From: Actinoplanes sp. L3-i22
GTDB lineage: Bacteria; Actinomycetota; Actinomycetes; Mycobacteriales; Micromonosporaceae
Direction of reading: 5' to 3'
DNA length: 64,000 bases
Assembly (NCBI RefSeq): GCF_019704555.1
Contig: NZ_AP024745.1
Coordinates: 6,580,501 to 6,644,500 of the forward strand
Part shown: positions 16,701-25,367 of the stretch, piece after piece
Layout: each line of letters opens with the position of its first letter
Numbering within the stretch: position 1 is the stretch's first letter
Notes under the pieces: generated by a model
What the model saw: only the letters and a program-made list of their open reading frames with translations
Told to the model about the DNA's origin: nothing
The model's database searches: none
Translations under genes and position numbers: made by a program

Positions 16701-19700
16701 ACCTTGGTTCCCATGCCGATGTAGGCGAAGCCGTCGAGAACCGTCATGCCCAAGGCCCACCTGTCGGGGCCGGTCCGGGTAACCATCCCGGAGTCCAGGA
16801 CCGGGCCTTCGGCGGGGCTCGCGAAGGTACGGTCGACGGACGTCAGTTTGGCGAGGCCGTGTTCGCCGGAGGTGTAGAGGTATTTGCCGTCGGTGGCGAT
16901 GCCGCTGGTGGTGTGCAGCAGACCGCCGTGGGCGCCGTCGCCGGCGACGATCTGCAGGCTGCCGTCGGCTTTGTTGATGCGGCTGAGCAGGTTGCGGTTG
17001 TCGGTGTAGTAGATGTAGGTGCCGGCCGACTGGGCGGTGGTGACGCCGTTGCCGGGCAGCGGGAACGTCTTGGCCGTGGGGCTGCCGTCGAGGGCGAGGC
17101 GGTAGAGCTTGTTGTCGGAGTTGTTGAATCCCCACAGGTAGCTGTTGTCAGCAGCCAGAACGCCGTACATGTCGATGTTCTCGAACATGCGGGTGGTTTG
17201 GCCGGACTGCAGGTTGTAGCGCCAGGTACGGCCGTAGCTGTCAGCGGTATAGAGGTTGTTGCCGGCGATGGTGGAGCTTGCTGCGAAGGGCGCGGGAACG
17301 GTGCGGGTAGCGCCGGTGTTCGGGTTCACTGCCCGCAGCGCGCAGTTGAAGTCGGCGACGTAGATCAGGGAGCCATCGGTGCCGATGACGCGGGCTCCGC
17401 TGGAGAAGCGGGCCTGGCTACCGTTGCCAGCGTCGCCACATCCGTAGCCATCGCTGCCGGCTACCGACTGTGCGGTAGCGGTCGCACCAGCGGCGAGGTC
17501 GTAGCGGACGACTTTGGCGCCTACGACGGTGTACGCGTAGCCGCCGAGCACGGCAATGCCGCCGCTGTTTACATCGGCGCCTAGCGGACGGACATCGCCG
17601 AAGTCGACGGCGGCGTGGTCGGCGGGCTCCTGGAATACACGGGGGGTGGAGGTGAGTTTGGCGAGGCCGTGGTCGCCGGCGGTGTAGAGGTAGGTGCTGT
17701 CGGCGGCGATGCCGGTGGTGTTGTAGAGCAGGTCGTCGTCGTGGGCGCCGTCGCCGGCCACAACCTGCAGGCTGCCGTCGGTCTTGCTGATGCGGCTGAG
17801 CAGGTTGCGGTTGTCGGTGAAGTAGACGTAGTCGCCGGCCGACCGTGCGGCGGTGACGCCGTTGCCGGGCAGCGGGAACGTCTTGCTCGCGGTGCTGCCG
17901 TCCAGGGCAAAGCGGTTGAGCGTGTTGTTGGAGTTGTTGAACGCCCACAGGTACGTGTCGTCGGCGGCCAGCATGCCGTACAACTCGATGTTCTCGAACA
18001 GACGAGCCGTCTGACCCGACTGCAGGTTGTACCGCCACATCCGGCCGTTGTTGTCCGCCGTGTAGAGGTAGTGACCCGCAATGATCGAGCTCGCGGCGTA
18101 CGGCGCGGTAAGGGTGCGGGTGGTGCCGGTATTCGGGTTGACTGCGCGCAGGCCGCAGTTGAAGTCGGCGACGTAGATCAGCGAGCCGTCGGTGCCGATG
18201 ACTCGAGGGACGTTGTAGAAGCGTGCCTGGCTGCCGCTGCTGGCATCGCTGCATCCGTAGTCGTTGCTACCGGCAACCGTCTGAGCAGGGGCGTTCTTGC
18301 CGGCGGTGACGTCGTAGCGGACGACTTTGAGGCCTACAACGGTGTACGCGTAGCCGCCGAGCACAGTCACGCCGCCGCTGTTGACATCCGGGCCGAGCCC
18401 GTTGACCGTGCCGGAGTCCACGACGGGGCTGGTGGCAGGTGGTGTGAAGGTACGCACGGTGGAGGTGAGTTTGGTGAGGCCGTGGTCGCCGGCGGTGTAG
18501 AGGTAGGTGCTGTCGGCGGCGATGCCGGTGGTGTTGTAGAGCAGGTCGTCGTTGTGGGCGCCGTCGCCGGCGACGATCTGCAGGCTGCCGTCGGTCTTGC
18601 TGATGCGGCTGAGCAGGTTGCGGTTGTCGGTGAAGTAGACGTAGTCGCTGGCCGACCGTGCGGCGGTGACGCCGTTGCCGGGCAGCGGGAACGTCTTGCT
18701 CGCGGTGCTGCCGTCCAGGGCAAAGCGGTTGAGCGTGTTGTTGGAGTTGTTGAACGCCCACAGGTACGTGTCGTCGGCGGCCAGCATGCCGTACAACTCG
18801 ATGTTCTCGAACAGACGAGCCGTCTGACCCGACTGCAGGTTGTACCGCCACATCCGGCCGTTGTTGTCCGCGGTGTAGAGGTAGTGACCCGCAATGATCG
18901 AGCTCGCTGCGAAGTTTGTTTGGATGGTTCGTGTGGCCCCGGTGGCGGGGTCGACGACCCGGAGGCCGCAGATGAAGTCCGCGACGTAGATCAGCGAGCC
19001 GTCGGTGCCGATGACCCGGGCGCCGTTGTAGAAGCGTGCCTGGCTGCCGCTGCTGGCGTTGCCGCATCCGTAGTCGTTGCTACCGGCAACCGTCTGAGCA
19101 GGGGCGTTCTTGCCGGCGGTGACGTCGTAGCGGACGACTTTGAGGCCTACGACGGTGTACGCGTAGCCGCCGAGCACAGTCACGCCGCCGCTGTTGACAT
19201 CCGGGCCGAGCCCGTTGGCCGTGCCGGAGTCCGGGGTGGGTCCGGTGGCGGGTGCGGCGTAGATCTGCCAGGGGAAGGAGGTGCTGCCCGCGCGCCCGTT
19301 GTCGCTGGTGGCGGCGACGGTGACGGTGAAGGTTCCGGCGGAGCGTGCGGTGCCGGTGATGACGCCGGTGGTGCTGTTGATCGTCAGGCCGTCGGGCAGG
19401 CCGTCAGCGGTCCAGGTCAGTGGCCCGGCGGACTCGGTGACGGTGATCGGCGGCTGTGCGACGGGCTGACCTTGGTCGGTCGCGTTCGGGGTGGGCGCGG
19501 TCAAGGTCAGAGCCGGGGCGGCGATGACGAATGAGAAGGTCACCGTGCTGGTGTTCTTCAGGATGTCGGTGATGGTGACGGTGACGTTCGTGGTGGTCCC
19601 GCGTGTGGGGGTGCCGCTGATGAGACCGGTGCCTGCAGCGAGGGTCAGGCCGGCGGGCAGGCCGGCGGCTGTCCAGGTATATGGGGCTTTGCCGCCGGTG

Positions 19701-22222
19701 ACGGTCAGCTGCTGGGAGACCTCGATACCGAGAGTGCCCTGCACGGAGCCGGGGTTGGCCAGGCTCGTGGGGCTGACGATCGTCCAGGAGAGGTTGAGGA
19801 TGCCCGCTGTGCCGGAGGAATCGGTTGCGGTGATCTTGACGGTTCCGGTCATAGCCGTGGTCGGGGTGCCGGAGATGACACCGGTCACGGTGTCGAGGGT
19901 CAGGCCGGCGGGCAGGCTGTCGGCTTTCCAGGTGTAGGTGCCGGCGCCGCCGGTGGCTGCCAAGGTGAGCTGCGCGCTGATGCCGACGGTGCTGTTCTGC
20001 TCGCCGGGGTTGGTCACCGCGACCGCTGCTGTGACGGTGATGGTGAAGGAGACGCTGCTGGTGCGGCCGACGTTGTCGGTGACGGTAGCGGTGGCCCGCG
20101 TGGCGCCGGCGGCGGTCGGGGTGCCCGAGAGCACGCCGCCGCTGGTGACGGCAAGACCGGAGGGAAGGCCGGTCGCGGTCCACGTGTACGGGCTTGTGCC
20201 ACCGGTCGCGGTCAGGGTGAGGGTGCCGGCGAGGCCGACCGTGCCCGTCTGCGCGCCCGGGTCGGTGGCGGCTACCGGCACGGCGATCGCCCAGGTGAAG
20301 GTGCGCGTCAGCGTGCGGCCAGCCGCGTCCTTGACTGTCGCGGACACGGTGGTGGTCGCCGCGGTTGTGGGGGTGCCGGCGATGACGCCGGTGGTCGTCG
20401 CGGACAGTCCCGCGGGCAGGCCGGTTACCGTCCAGGTGTAGGGGCTGGTGCCGCCGTCAGCGGACAGTGTTAGCGAGCCTGCGACGCCGACGGTGCCCTG
20501 CTGGGTGACCGGTGCGGTGAATGTCAGCGGGCCGGCGACGTTCCAGGTGAAGGTGGTGCTGCCGGTGCGCCCGTTGGCGTCCTTGGCGGTGAGCGTGACC
20601 GTCGACGAGCCGGCGGTGGTCGGGGTGCCGGAGATGACACCCGCCGTGCTGATGGCCAGCCCGGCGGGCAGACCGGTCGCGGTCCACGTGTACGGGCTGG
20701 TCCCGCCGGTGGCGGTCACGGTCAGGTTCGTGATCGCCGCACCGGTGGTGCCGTTCTGGGTGGTCGGGGCGGTGACCGACGGGCCGGCCGCGACAACCCA
20801 GCTGAACGTGCGGGCCAGCGTGCGCCCGGCCGCGTCCTTGACCGTCGCGGAAACCGTGGTGGTCGCCGCGGCTGTAGGCGTGCCGGAAATGACGCCAGCC
20901 GTTGTCGCGGACAAGCCGGCCGGCAGGCCGGTGACCGTCCAGGTGTAGGGGCTGGTGCCGCCGTCAGCTGACAGGGTCAGCGTGGTCGGCTGACCGACGG
21001 TTGCCTGTTGCGTGGCTGGCGCGGTGAATGTCAGCGGGCCGGCGACGTTCCAGGTGAAGGTGGTGCTGCCGGTGCGCCCGTTGGCGTCCTTGGCGGTGAG
21101 CGTGACCGTCGACGAGCCGGCGGTGGTCGGGGTGCCGGAGATGACACCCGCCGTGCTGATGGCCAGCCCGGCGGGCAGACCGGTCGCGGTCCACGTGTAC
21201 GGGCTGGTCCCGCCGGCAGCGGTCACGGTCAGGTTCGTGATCGCCGCACCGGTGGTGCCGTTCTGGGTGGTCGGGGCGGTGACCGACGGGCCGGCCGCGA
21301 CAACCCAGCTGAACGTGCGGGCCAGCGTGCGCCCGACTACGTCCTTGACCGTCGCGGAAACCGTAGAGGTCGCCGCGGTCGTGGGGGTGCCGGAGATGAC
21401 GCCGGCGGTCGTCGCGGTGAGTCCTGCGGGCAGGCCGGTGACCGTCCACGTGTAGGGGCTAGTGCCGCTGCTCGCGGACAGGGTCAGCGAGGTGGCCTGT
21501 CCGATCGTGCCCTGCTGGGTGGCCGGTGCGGTGAACGCCAGGGCGTCCGCCACGTCCCAGGTGTATGACAACGGAGCGCTCGGGATCTTCGACGCGGCGG
21601 TAGCGGTGACCTTCGTCGTGAACGAGCCGTTGGCTGTGGGTGTGCCGGTCACCGCGCCGGTCGACGAGTTGATCGTCAAACCGGTGGGCAGGCCTGTCGC
21701 CGACCATACGTACGGCGTTGTCGCGCCACTTGCCGAGTGCGTGATGCCGGACACCGCGGTGCTCCGGAGGCTGGTCCGGTATCCCGGAGCGGCGAGGGCG
21801 GCTACTACTGGTGCGGTGCCTGTCGTCCATGAGAACGAGGCGGTGTTGGAAAGGTTCGCGGCGTCCTTAGCGGTCACTTTCGCCGCGTAGGTGCCTGCCG
21901 TTGTCGGGGTGCCCTTGATGACGCCCGTGAGGGCATCGATGGTTAGGCCGGGTGGCAGGTTGGTGGCTGACCATGCCAGCGGCAGTGTGCCCCCGGAGGC
22001 GGTCATTGCCAGGTCGCTGACCGGATTACCGACGCCGCTGAACTGGCCCGCCGGCACGGTGACCGCCGGAGCGGTGGCGGCCTGCGCGGCTGGAGCCTGC
22101 AGAAGGGTGGCCAGCACCGCTATGACGGACAGCATCACTGTTGCGGTGATGCGGCGTGTTGGTCGAGGCGCGCGCCGTGGCGTAGGTAGCGAAGCCGCGC
22201 TGGCCTTGTGACTACTTTCCAT
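13772..22222 (-). CDS. Giant secreted polymorphic toxin: Ig-like repeats, propeller modules, Hint domain, deaminase-like toxin tip
   Basis: 2816 residues from ATG 22222 (MESSHKASAASLPTPRR), chosen over an upstream start because AAGGTGGGA precedes it and a signal peptide follows (SVIAVLATLLQAPAAQAA). Eleven putative-Ig (He_PIG) repeats follow, each with an LPxGL...GxxxGTP core, to about residue 985. Then come five modules of about 271 residues, with VNSGGVTVLGGYAYTVVG and YVYFTDNRNLLSRI, which read as beta-propeller repeats. A Hint domain (about 2536-2678: GDTPVLMADGS, TTAHHPFW, ending ILVHN) precedes the 138-residue tip. The tip has GHSEKRI (H2734, E2736) and ERKPCPDSC (C2759, C2763), a zinc-deaminase signature, so the toxin probably deaminates nucleic acid or nucleotides in a rival cell. 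The Hint domain may release the tip. Confidence 0.85.
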   Translation of the reverse strand: MESSHKASAASLPTPRRAPRPTRRITATVMLSVIAVLATLLQAPAAQAATAPAVTVPAGQFSGVGNPVSDLAMTASGGTLPLAWSATNLPPGLTIDALTGVIKGTPTTAGTYAAKVTAKDAANLSNTASFSWTTGTAPVVAALAAPGYRTSLRSTAVSGITHSASGATTPYVWSATGLPTGLTINSSTGAVTGTPTANGSFTTKVTATAASKIPSAPLSYTWDVADALAFTAPATQQGTIGQATSLTLSASSGTSPYTWTVTGLPAGLTATTAGVISGTPTTAATSTVSATVKDVVGRTLARTFSWVVAAGPSVTAPTTQNGTTGAAITNLTVTAAGGTSPYTWTATGLPAGLAISTAGVISGTPTTAGSSTVTLTAKDANGRTGSTTFTWNVAGPLTFTAPATQQATVGQPTTLTLSADGGTSPYTWTVTGLPAGLSATTAGVISGTPTAAATTTVSATVKDAAGRTLARTFSWVVAAGPSVTAPTTQNGTTGAAITNLTVTATGGTSPYTWTATGLPAGLAISTAGVISGTPTTAGSSTVTLTAKDANGRTGSTTFTWNVAGPLTFTAPVTQQGTVGVAGSLTLSADGGTSPYTWTVTGLPAGLSATTTGVIAGTPTTAATTTVSATVKDAAGRTLTRTFTWAIAVPVAATDPGAQTGTVGLAGTLTLTATGGTSPYTWTATGLPSGLAVTSGGVLSGTPTAAGATRATATVTDNVGRTSSVSFTITVTAAVAVTNPGEQNSTVGISAQLTLAATGGAGTYTWKADSLPAGLTLDTVTGVISGTPTTAMTGTVKITATDSSGTAGILNLSWTIVSPTSLANPGSVQGTLGIEVSQQLTVTGGKAPYTWTAAGLPAGLTLAAGTGLISGTPTRGTTTNVTVTITDILKNTSTVTFSFVIAAPALTLTAPTPNATDQGQPVAQPPITVTESAGPLTWTADGLPDGLTINSTTGVITGTARSAGTFTVTVAATSDNGRAGSTSFPWQIYAAPATGPTPDSGTANGLGPDVNSGGVTVLGGYAYTVVGLKVVRYDVTAGKNAPAQTVAGSNDYGCGNASSGSQARFYNGARVIGTDGSLIYVADFICGLRVVDPATGATRTIQTNFAASSIIAGHYLYTADNNGRMWRYNLQSGQTARLFENIELYGMLAADDTYLWAFNNSNNTLNRFALDGSTASKTFPLPGNGVTAARSASDYVYFTDNRNLLSRISKTDGSLQIVAGDGAHNDDLLYNTTGIAADSTYLYTAGDHGLTKLTSTVRTFTPPATSPVVDSGTVNGLGPDVNSGGVTVLGGYAYTVVGLKVVRYDVTAGKNAPAQTVAGSNDYGCSDASSGSQARFYNVPRVIGTDGSLIYVADFNCGLRAVNPNTGTTRTLTAPYAASSIIAGHYLYTADNNGRMWRYNLQSGQTARLFENIELYGMLAADDTYLWAFNNSNNTLNRFALDGSTASKTFPLPGNGVTAARSAGDYVYFTDNRNLLSRISKTDGSLQVVAGDGAHDDDLLYNTTGIAADSTYLYTAGDHGLAKLTSTPRVFQEPADHAAVDFGDVRPLGADVNSGGIAVLGGYAYTVVGAKVVRYDLAAGATATAQSVAGSDGYGCGDAGNGSQARFSSGARVIGTDGSLIYVADFNCALRAVNPNTGATRTVPAPFAASSTIAGNNLYTADSYGRTWRYNLQSGQTTRMFENIDMYGVLAADNSYLWGFNNSDNKLYRLALDGSPTAKTFPLPGNGVTTAQSAGTYIYYTDNRNLLSRINKADGSLQIVAGDGAHGGLLHTTSGIATDGKYLYTSGEHGLAKLTSVDRTFASPAEGPVLDSGMVTRTGPDRWALGMTVLDGFAYIGMGTKVVRVGVLPGKDPTPTTIAGSDASGCDKADMGMGAQARFYNANIIGNDGELIYINDPTCGLRTVKPADGTTTTIGPAAGGRTAVAGRNLYSADSAGKISRYDLGTGVTTRVFDGVTMNGPLAADDTYLWGFDSAGSLRGLALNGNTAENKTFSMPNKLVFAALSVGNYIYFADGQNLLSRISKTDGSQQIVAGDGAHNDDLLSTTVGIAADNTNLYTAGQHGLYVISKASRDFTSPIADGDGPKLGIDSPEKKIANLPDIRSGVTVLGWYAYTASGSKVSKTNIYTGETTTVAGGYRSGCGDANTGDQAMFYSASVVGYDGSLIYVSDSVCGLRAVNPATGSTRTLQASANQRSSIAGEFLYTIDQSNTLYQYGLKSGITNKVRQDLPAEALMAAFESGVFIVNDQTRTTVLAEDTGGKQVGRSIGTISEINNNLRYHVSGSYMAYADNALYVMAEISQQESQPPTLRLARIDAIGAMTVIGESLELSSGTNAGFAMTKTDIYRLNNTSFGTTDMVRTHTGGVQDEDPNFQVDLSLYVEKGTAFVPTSHAEDQDQFSGQVLFWDAETGLCQAVCQGVRTLAREYYDRAGEKEEPWLCELGVKDCTVDDYERFIIYKYVDEQRWYDHGGNLLTVRKRDIFTTGCTDYASSSICAIDLWASENLSGKIDDAATVYDVYDLIRKFLRGRNGVRQECLPFNSFRGDTPVLMADGSTTAIQDIRPGQLVLAGDPSSQTASARPVTELLINTDTDLTDLTLADGSVIHTTAHHPFWTPENQEWTDAQNLVAGTTLSSTNGITTAVTSVRTFTGSMTMYNLTVDRIHTYYVIAGNTPILVHNFNCPRKIDYDSDDHDLSRRAADFRRGNGLWDAEHNVAVARVRAPDGTTRIVESSSGPSGHSEKRIIDQLKPDDVVVELYSERKPCPDSCDPMLEMDKRFDEADITYSVDWHTRKTELGRAKNQFETGELSKLVAKAKYRRGE
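17648..19273. repeat. Two near-identical 813-bp direct repeats inside the toxin gene
   Basis: Copies 17648-18460 and 18461-19273 encode propeller modules 2 and 1. They are nearly identical over long stretches, for example around 17760-18060 against 18573-18873. A third, more diverged module occupies about 16835-17647. The exact 271-codon period shows recent in-frame duplication or gene conversion. Confidence 0.8.
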
Positions 22223-23128
22223 TCCCACCTTATTCCGAGCAGACGGATACAGAGCAAGGGTCCGTTTTGCGGCATATGAAAGGAACGGCCGTTTGGGCGG
22301 CCACCTGTCCGGGCCGCTCATCCGACCCGCCTTCGCGTGCCAATGGTCATGCCCGATCGGATGAGTCGGCGGCTTCCAGCCTGCCGATACGAGCCCCTGG
22401 GGACGCAATGCGCTGCACGCACCACAGCCGTTTCGAGGTTGATCGCGAGCCGAGTCATCTCACTGCCGGGCGTTCTCAGCTTCTGTACGGCCGAGCCGCC
22501 GACGGCCGGGCTGACTGCGTCTGCGATCTGCCATGCATGGATCGCAGTGCGCTCCAGCGTGAATTACCCGACCGGATGGAATGAGCACGGCCTCAGCGAT
22601 CATCGCGAACCAGCGGGCGTGCCCACACTGGCCAGCACTTTGCTCTTCCGGGCGTCACCACGAGCTACCCATCGCCCCCGGCAGCATCCTGGGCACCGAC
22701 GTCGGGGTGCTGCGCAACAGCGCTTTCTTCCCGCCGACCCGCGGGATCACTATCGGCGCTCTCAGACCCGAGGATCAGTACGGTCTCGCGACAGCGCCGG
22801 ATGCCGAGGCGACCACGGCCAGCGCGAGAAGCTGTTGCGGCCGGCCGACAGCGGCCGATACAGCCTTCTTGCTTTCAACCTCGGGCAACCAGCAGGCACC
22901 CGACGCACAAGCCATTGCCTAACCGAGGGTCTCGGCCTGCCGAACGAGCCAGTTCGGCTGGAATCGGACACGGCAGGTGGCGCGCTCAGCGGGGTGAAAA
23001 CCTGACAGCCAAGCCCTAAGGAGCTCGGATCTCAGGGCGGGGCTGGTGTACGAACATCCTGGTCAGCCGAAATTGTCGTACGTCCGTTCGATAATAATGG
23101 CCAAGCTCATCTGAAGGGAGGAGCAGCA
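22223..23128. other. 906-bp stretch without a convincing gene
   Basis: Upstream region of the toxin gene and of dprA. Short frames exist on the plus strand (for example 22581-22922) but none shows a family, a ribosome site or partner genes. The toxin promoter should lie just right of 22222; no clear -10/-35 pair is seen. AAGGGAGGAG at 23115-23124 is the ribosome site for the next gene. Confidence 0.5.
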
Positions 23129-24100
23129 ATGGCTCCCGCGCCGCTGCCATTCACCGCGCTTGCTTCTAGGATCACTGCCATGCGACACGACCGTCAGGGG
23201 CAGGTGACAGCTCTCATCGCCCTGCTCCGACGGCCCGGCGCCCACTGGCACGAGATCACCTCGGACGTACTGACCGGCGGCGACGCCATAAGTGTCCTCG
23301 AGCGGACGCTCGGCGACCGCGACACGCTGTTTCCCGATGATGCCGCGGTGACCACCGCTCTCAACTCCGCTCTTACCGAGGTACAGGCGTGGGAAGCCGA
23401 CGGCATCGGGGTGCACACTCTGTTCGACACCACGTATCCGGCGCGGCTACGCGACATCCGGGAGATGCCGCCGCTGGTATTCACCCGCGGCACCTTGGCT
23501 GAGGACCGACGTGCCGTTGCTGTCGTCGGAACCAGAAAACCCACCGACCGTGGCATCGACACCGCCGAGAAGATCGCTTCAGCCCTTGCGGAATCAGGAT
23601 GCACCGTCGTCTCCGGACTCGCTCTGGGCATCGACACCGCCGCGCATACGGCCGCACTGCGAGCCGGTGGTCGCACGGTCGCTGTCATCGGCACCGGAGT
23701 CAACCGGTACTACCCTGCGCCGAACCGGCCCTTGCAGCAGCGCATCGTCCGTGACGGCCTGGTAATCAGCCAGTTCTGGCCGGAGGCCTCGCCGACCAGA
23801 CAAAGCTTCCCTATGCGGAACGCCGTGATGAGCGGCTACTCCGCTGCGACTGTCGTCGTCGAGGCTGCTGAGAAAAGCGGTGCGCGCATCCAAGCTCGTC
23901 TCGCGTTGCAGCACGGCCGGCCGGTGGTGCTCGCCGACTCGCTGCTGGTACATGAGTGGGCCCGTGACTACGCCAGTCGGCCCGGCGTCGTCGTAGTCGG
24001 CACGGCCAGCGAGCTCATCGCGGCCGTCGAACGCATCGTCCAGCAGATCCCGGATTCCGACGACGCGCTGGAGGGTCTGCCGCGCCTTGCCAACACTTAG
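23129..24100 (+). CDS. DprA/Smf-like protein (SLOG superfamily)
   Basis: 323 residues from ATG 23129 with a strong ribosome site. An N-terminal helical region (about 1-100) is followed by the DprA Rossmann-like domain: YPARLRDIREMPPLVFTRG, VAVVGTRKPTDRG, VVSGLALGIDTAAH, AVIGTGVNRYYPAPN, then FPMRNAVMSGYSAATVVVEA. These are the DprA core motifs, with the canonical Arg-Asn (RN) of the FPxRNxxxSG block. It overlaps a ComF-like phosphoribosyltransferase gene by 14 bp. Housekeeping dprA lies in other gene settings, and this copy is next to mobile elements, so it is probably an accessory paralogue rather than the transformation gene. A defence role for such pairs has been proposed; not shown here. 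Confidence 0.9.
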   Translation: MAPAPLPFTALASRITAMRHDRQGQVTALIALLRRPGAHWHEITSDVLTGGDAISVLERTLGDRDTLFPDDAAVTTALNSALTEVQAWEADGIGVHTLFDTTYPARLRDIREMPPLVFTRGTLAEDRRAVAVVGTRKPTDRGIDTAEKIASALAESGCTVVSGLALGIDTAAHTAALRAGGRTVAVIGTGVNRYYPAPNRPLQQRIVRDGLVISQFWPEASPTRQSFPMRNAVMSGYSAATVVVEAAEKSGARIQARLALQHGRPVVLADSLLVHEWARDYASRPGVVVVGTASELIAAVERIVQQIPDSDDALEGLPRLANT

Positions 24101-24857
24101 AGAGTGGACGGCCGCACAGACGGCCGAAGTCGACCTGGTTCAGCGGCAGAGCACCTACCTGCGTAATCCCCTTCCGCCCGGTGCCGGCATCTGCACGGTA
24201 TGCCGCAGCAGCGCCAGCGAAGGATTTCAACTCTGCTACCAGTGCGACCAGCATCGCATGGAGGCCCGCGGCCAGCTGGCCGATGTGGTCGCGCCCATCT
24301 CCTATGCGATCAAACACACGCAGCATGCGCACAACCTTGCCGTCTACAAGGCCGCGCCACCCTCCGTTCAGGCTAAGCGCAGCCTTTCCTCGCTGGCGAT
24401 CATATTCATCGCCTATCACTGGGAATGCTTGACCGCCGCCCTCGGCGGTCCGTTCACGCACATGGTCACCGTGCCGTCCACCAGGGCTCGAGCGGGAGTT
24501 CATCCCCTCAATAGCATCGTTGCCAGCCGGCTGTGGCTCCCTGCGCTCAATCCTCAGGCCAATCCTCGCTATCCGGCGGAAGACCGTCGCTTCCATACCG
24601 ACAGGTTCATCCTCCCGCCCGGCGGTGCTGCGGGGGCTCGCGTGATGCTCATCGACGACACTTGGACCACCGGCAGCCGCACCCAGTCACTGGCTTTCGC
24701 GCTCAAAGCAGCTGGCGCCACAGCGGTTGCCGCCATACTCCTCGGCCGGCACGTCAACCCCGACTACGGTCCGTCCAAGGCACTGGTTGACCGTCTCCGC
24801 ACGGGACCAGACTTCGACTACAGACGATGTGCATTCGAGGCCGCCCCGGTGTGGTGA
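24087..24857 (+). CDS. ComF-like phosphoribosyltransferase with N-terminal zinc finger
   Basis: 256 residues from a TTG start at 24087 that overlaps dprA by 14 bp. Four cysteines (C36, C39, C50, C53; CTVCR and CYQCD) form a likely zinc ribbon, as in ComF. The type I PRTase domain ends with the PRPP-binding loop VMLIDDTWTTGSRTQ. Unlike standard ComF it has a long middle region (about 60-180) with VVAPISYAIKHTQHAHNL and a TVPSTR motif near 130. It presumably binds phosphoribosyl-pyrophosphate or a related nucleotide; substrate unknown. Tight coupling with the DprA-like protein suggests they act together, possibly on foreign DNA. Confidence 0.85.
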   Translation: MPTLREWTAAQTAEVDLVQRQSTYLRNPLPPGAGICTVCRSSASEGFQLCYQCDQHRMEARGQLADVVAPISYAIKHTQHAHNLAVYKAAPPSVQAKRSLSSLAIIFIAYHWECLTAALGGPFTHMVTVPSTRARAGVHPLNSIVASRLWLPALNPQANPRYPAEDRRFHTDRFILPPGGAAGARVMLIDDTWTTGSRTQSLAFALKAAGATAVAAILLGRHVNPDYGPSKALVDRLRTGPDFDYRRCAFEAAPVW

Positions 24858-25091
24858 CCCGCTCCGGATGGGCTGCTGTCAATGTGCGGTCCCAGGGCAT
24901 GCTTGACCGTTTGTTATCGGGACATGCTTGACGATCAGGCCCGACAGTTGATCTTCTTCTCGGCGCCCCGTTCGGGTGGCTCGGGGCGGTCGTGGATCAG
25001 CAGGCTTTGGTCGAGTACCGGTGATTATGTCGGCGAGAACGAGGGCCGTTTCTAAGCGAGTTTCGGAGCCGGCTCGGGCTGGTCGGCTTGA

Positions 25092-25355
25092 TCAATGTCG
25101 GTGAGTTTGAGCGCCACTCTCGCGCGAGTTGGCCGCCCGCCCAGGCCGTGATCCGCCGGGTTCGGGCGAGGTCTCGAGGCGTTGGCGGGTGAGTGCGAGC
25201 ATGTCGATCAGCCATCCGGGCCCGCCGGTGATGTGCCTGGCTTGCAGCAGGTCGTCGAGGTCGTGGTGGACGGCGGGAGCAGCGTGGGCGAAGAAGTCTT
25301 CGCAGATTTCGAGCAGTAGCGGCAGGAGGTCGTCGCGGGGTTCGTCGGTGTCCAT
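25092..25355 (-). CDS. Small third gene of the IS21 operon, unknown function
   Basis: 87 residues (MDTDEPRDDLLPLLLEICE), starting 12 bp after the istB stop on the same strand, with strong GC3 bias. Acidic, helical in the first 60 residues and no known domain. Its last codons run into the left-end IS21 repeat, so it belongs to the element. Third genes are unusual for IS21, though short accessory frames have been seen beside istB in actinobacteria. Confidence 0.5.
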   Translation of the reverse strand: MDTDEPRDDLLPLLLEICEDFFAHAAPAVHHDLDDLLQARHITGGPGWLIDMLALTRQRLETSPEPGGSRPGRAANSRESGAQTHRH

Positions 25356-25367
25356 GAGCCGACCGGT

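Noticed and set aside
17615..19534. Long plus-strand open frame of 639 codons
   Set aside because: It is exactly antisense to the repeats of the toxin gene and has no start signal or family; an effect of high GC and repeats.
19270..22200. Regular repeats that could be mistaken for a CRISPR array
   Set aside because: The period is about 90 codons and in frame with Ig-like domains; there are no short palindromic repeats with unique spacers and no cas genes.
22581..22922. 113-codon plus-strand frame
   Set aside because: No family, no convincing ribosome site and cysteine/serine-rich noise; not supported as a gene.
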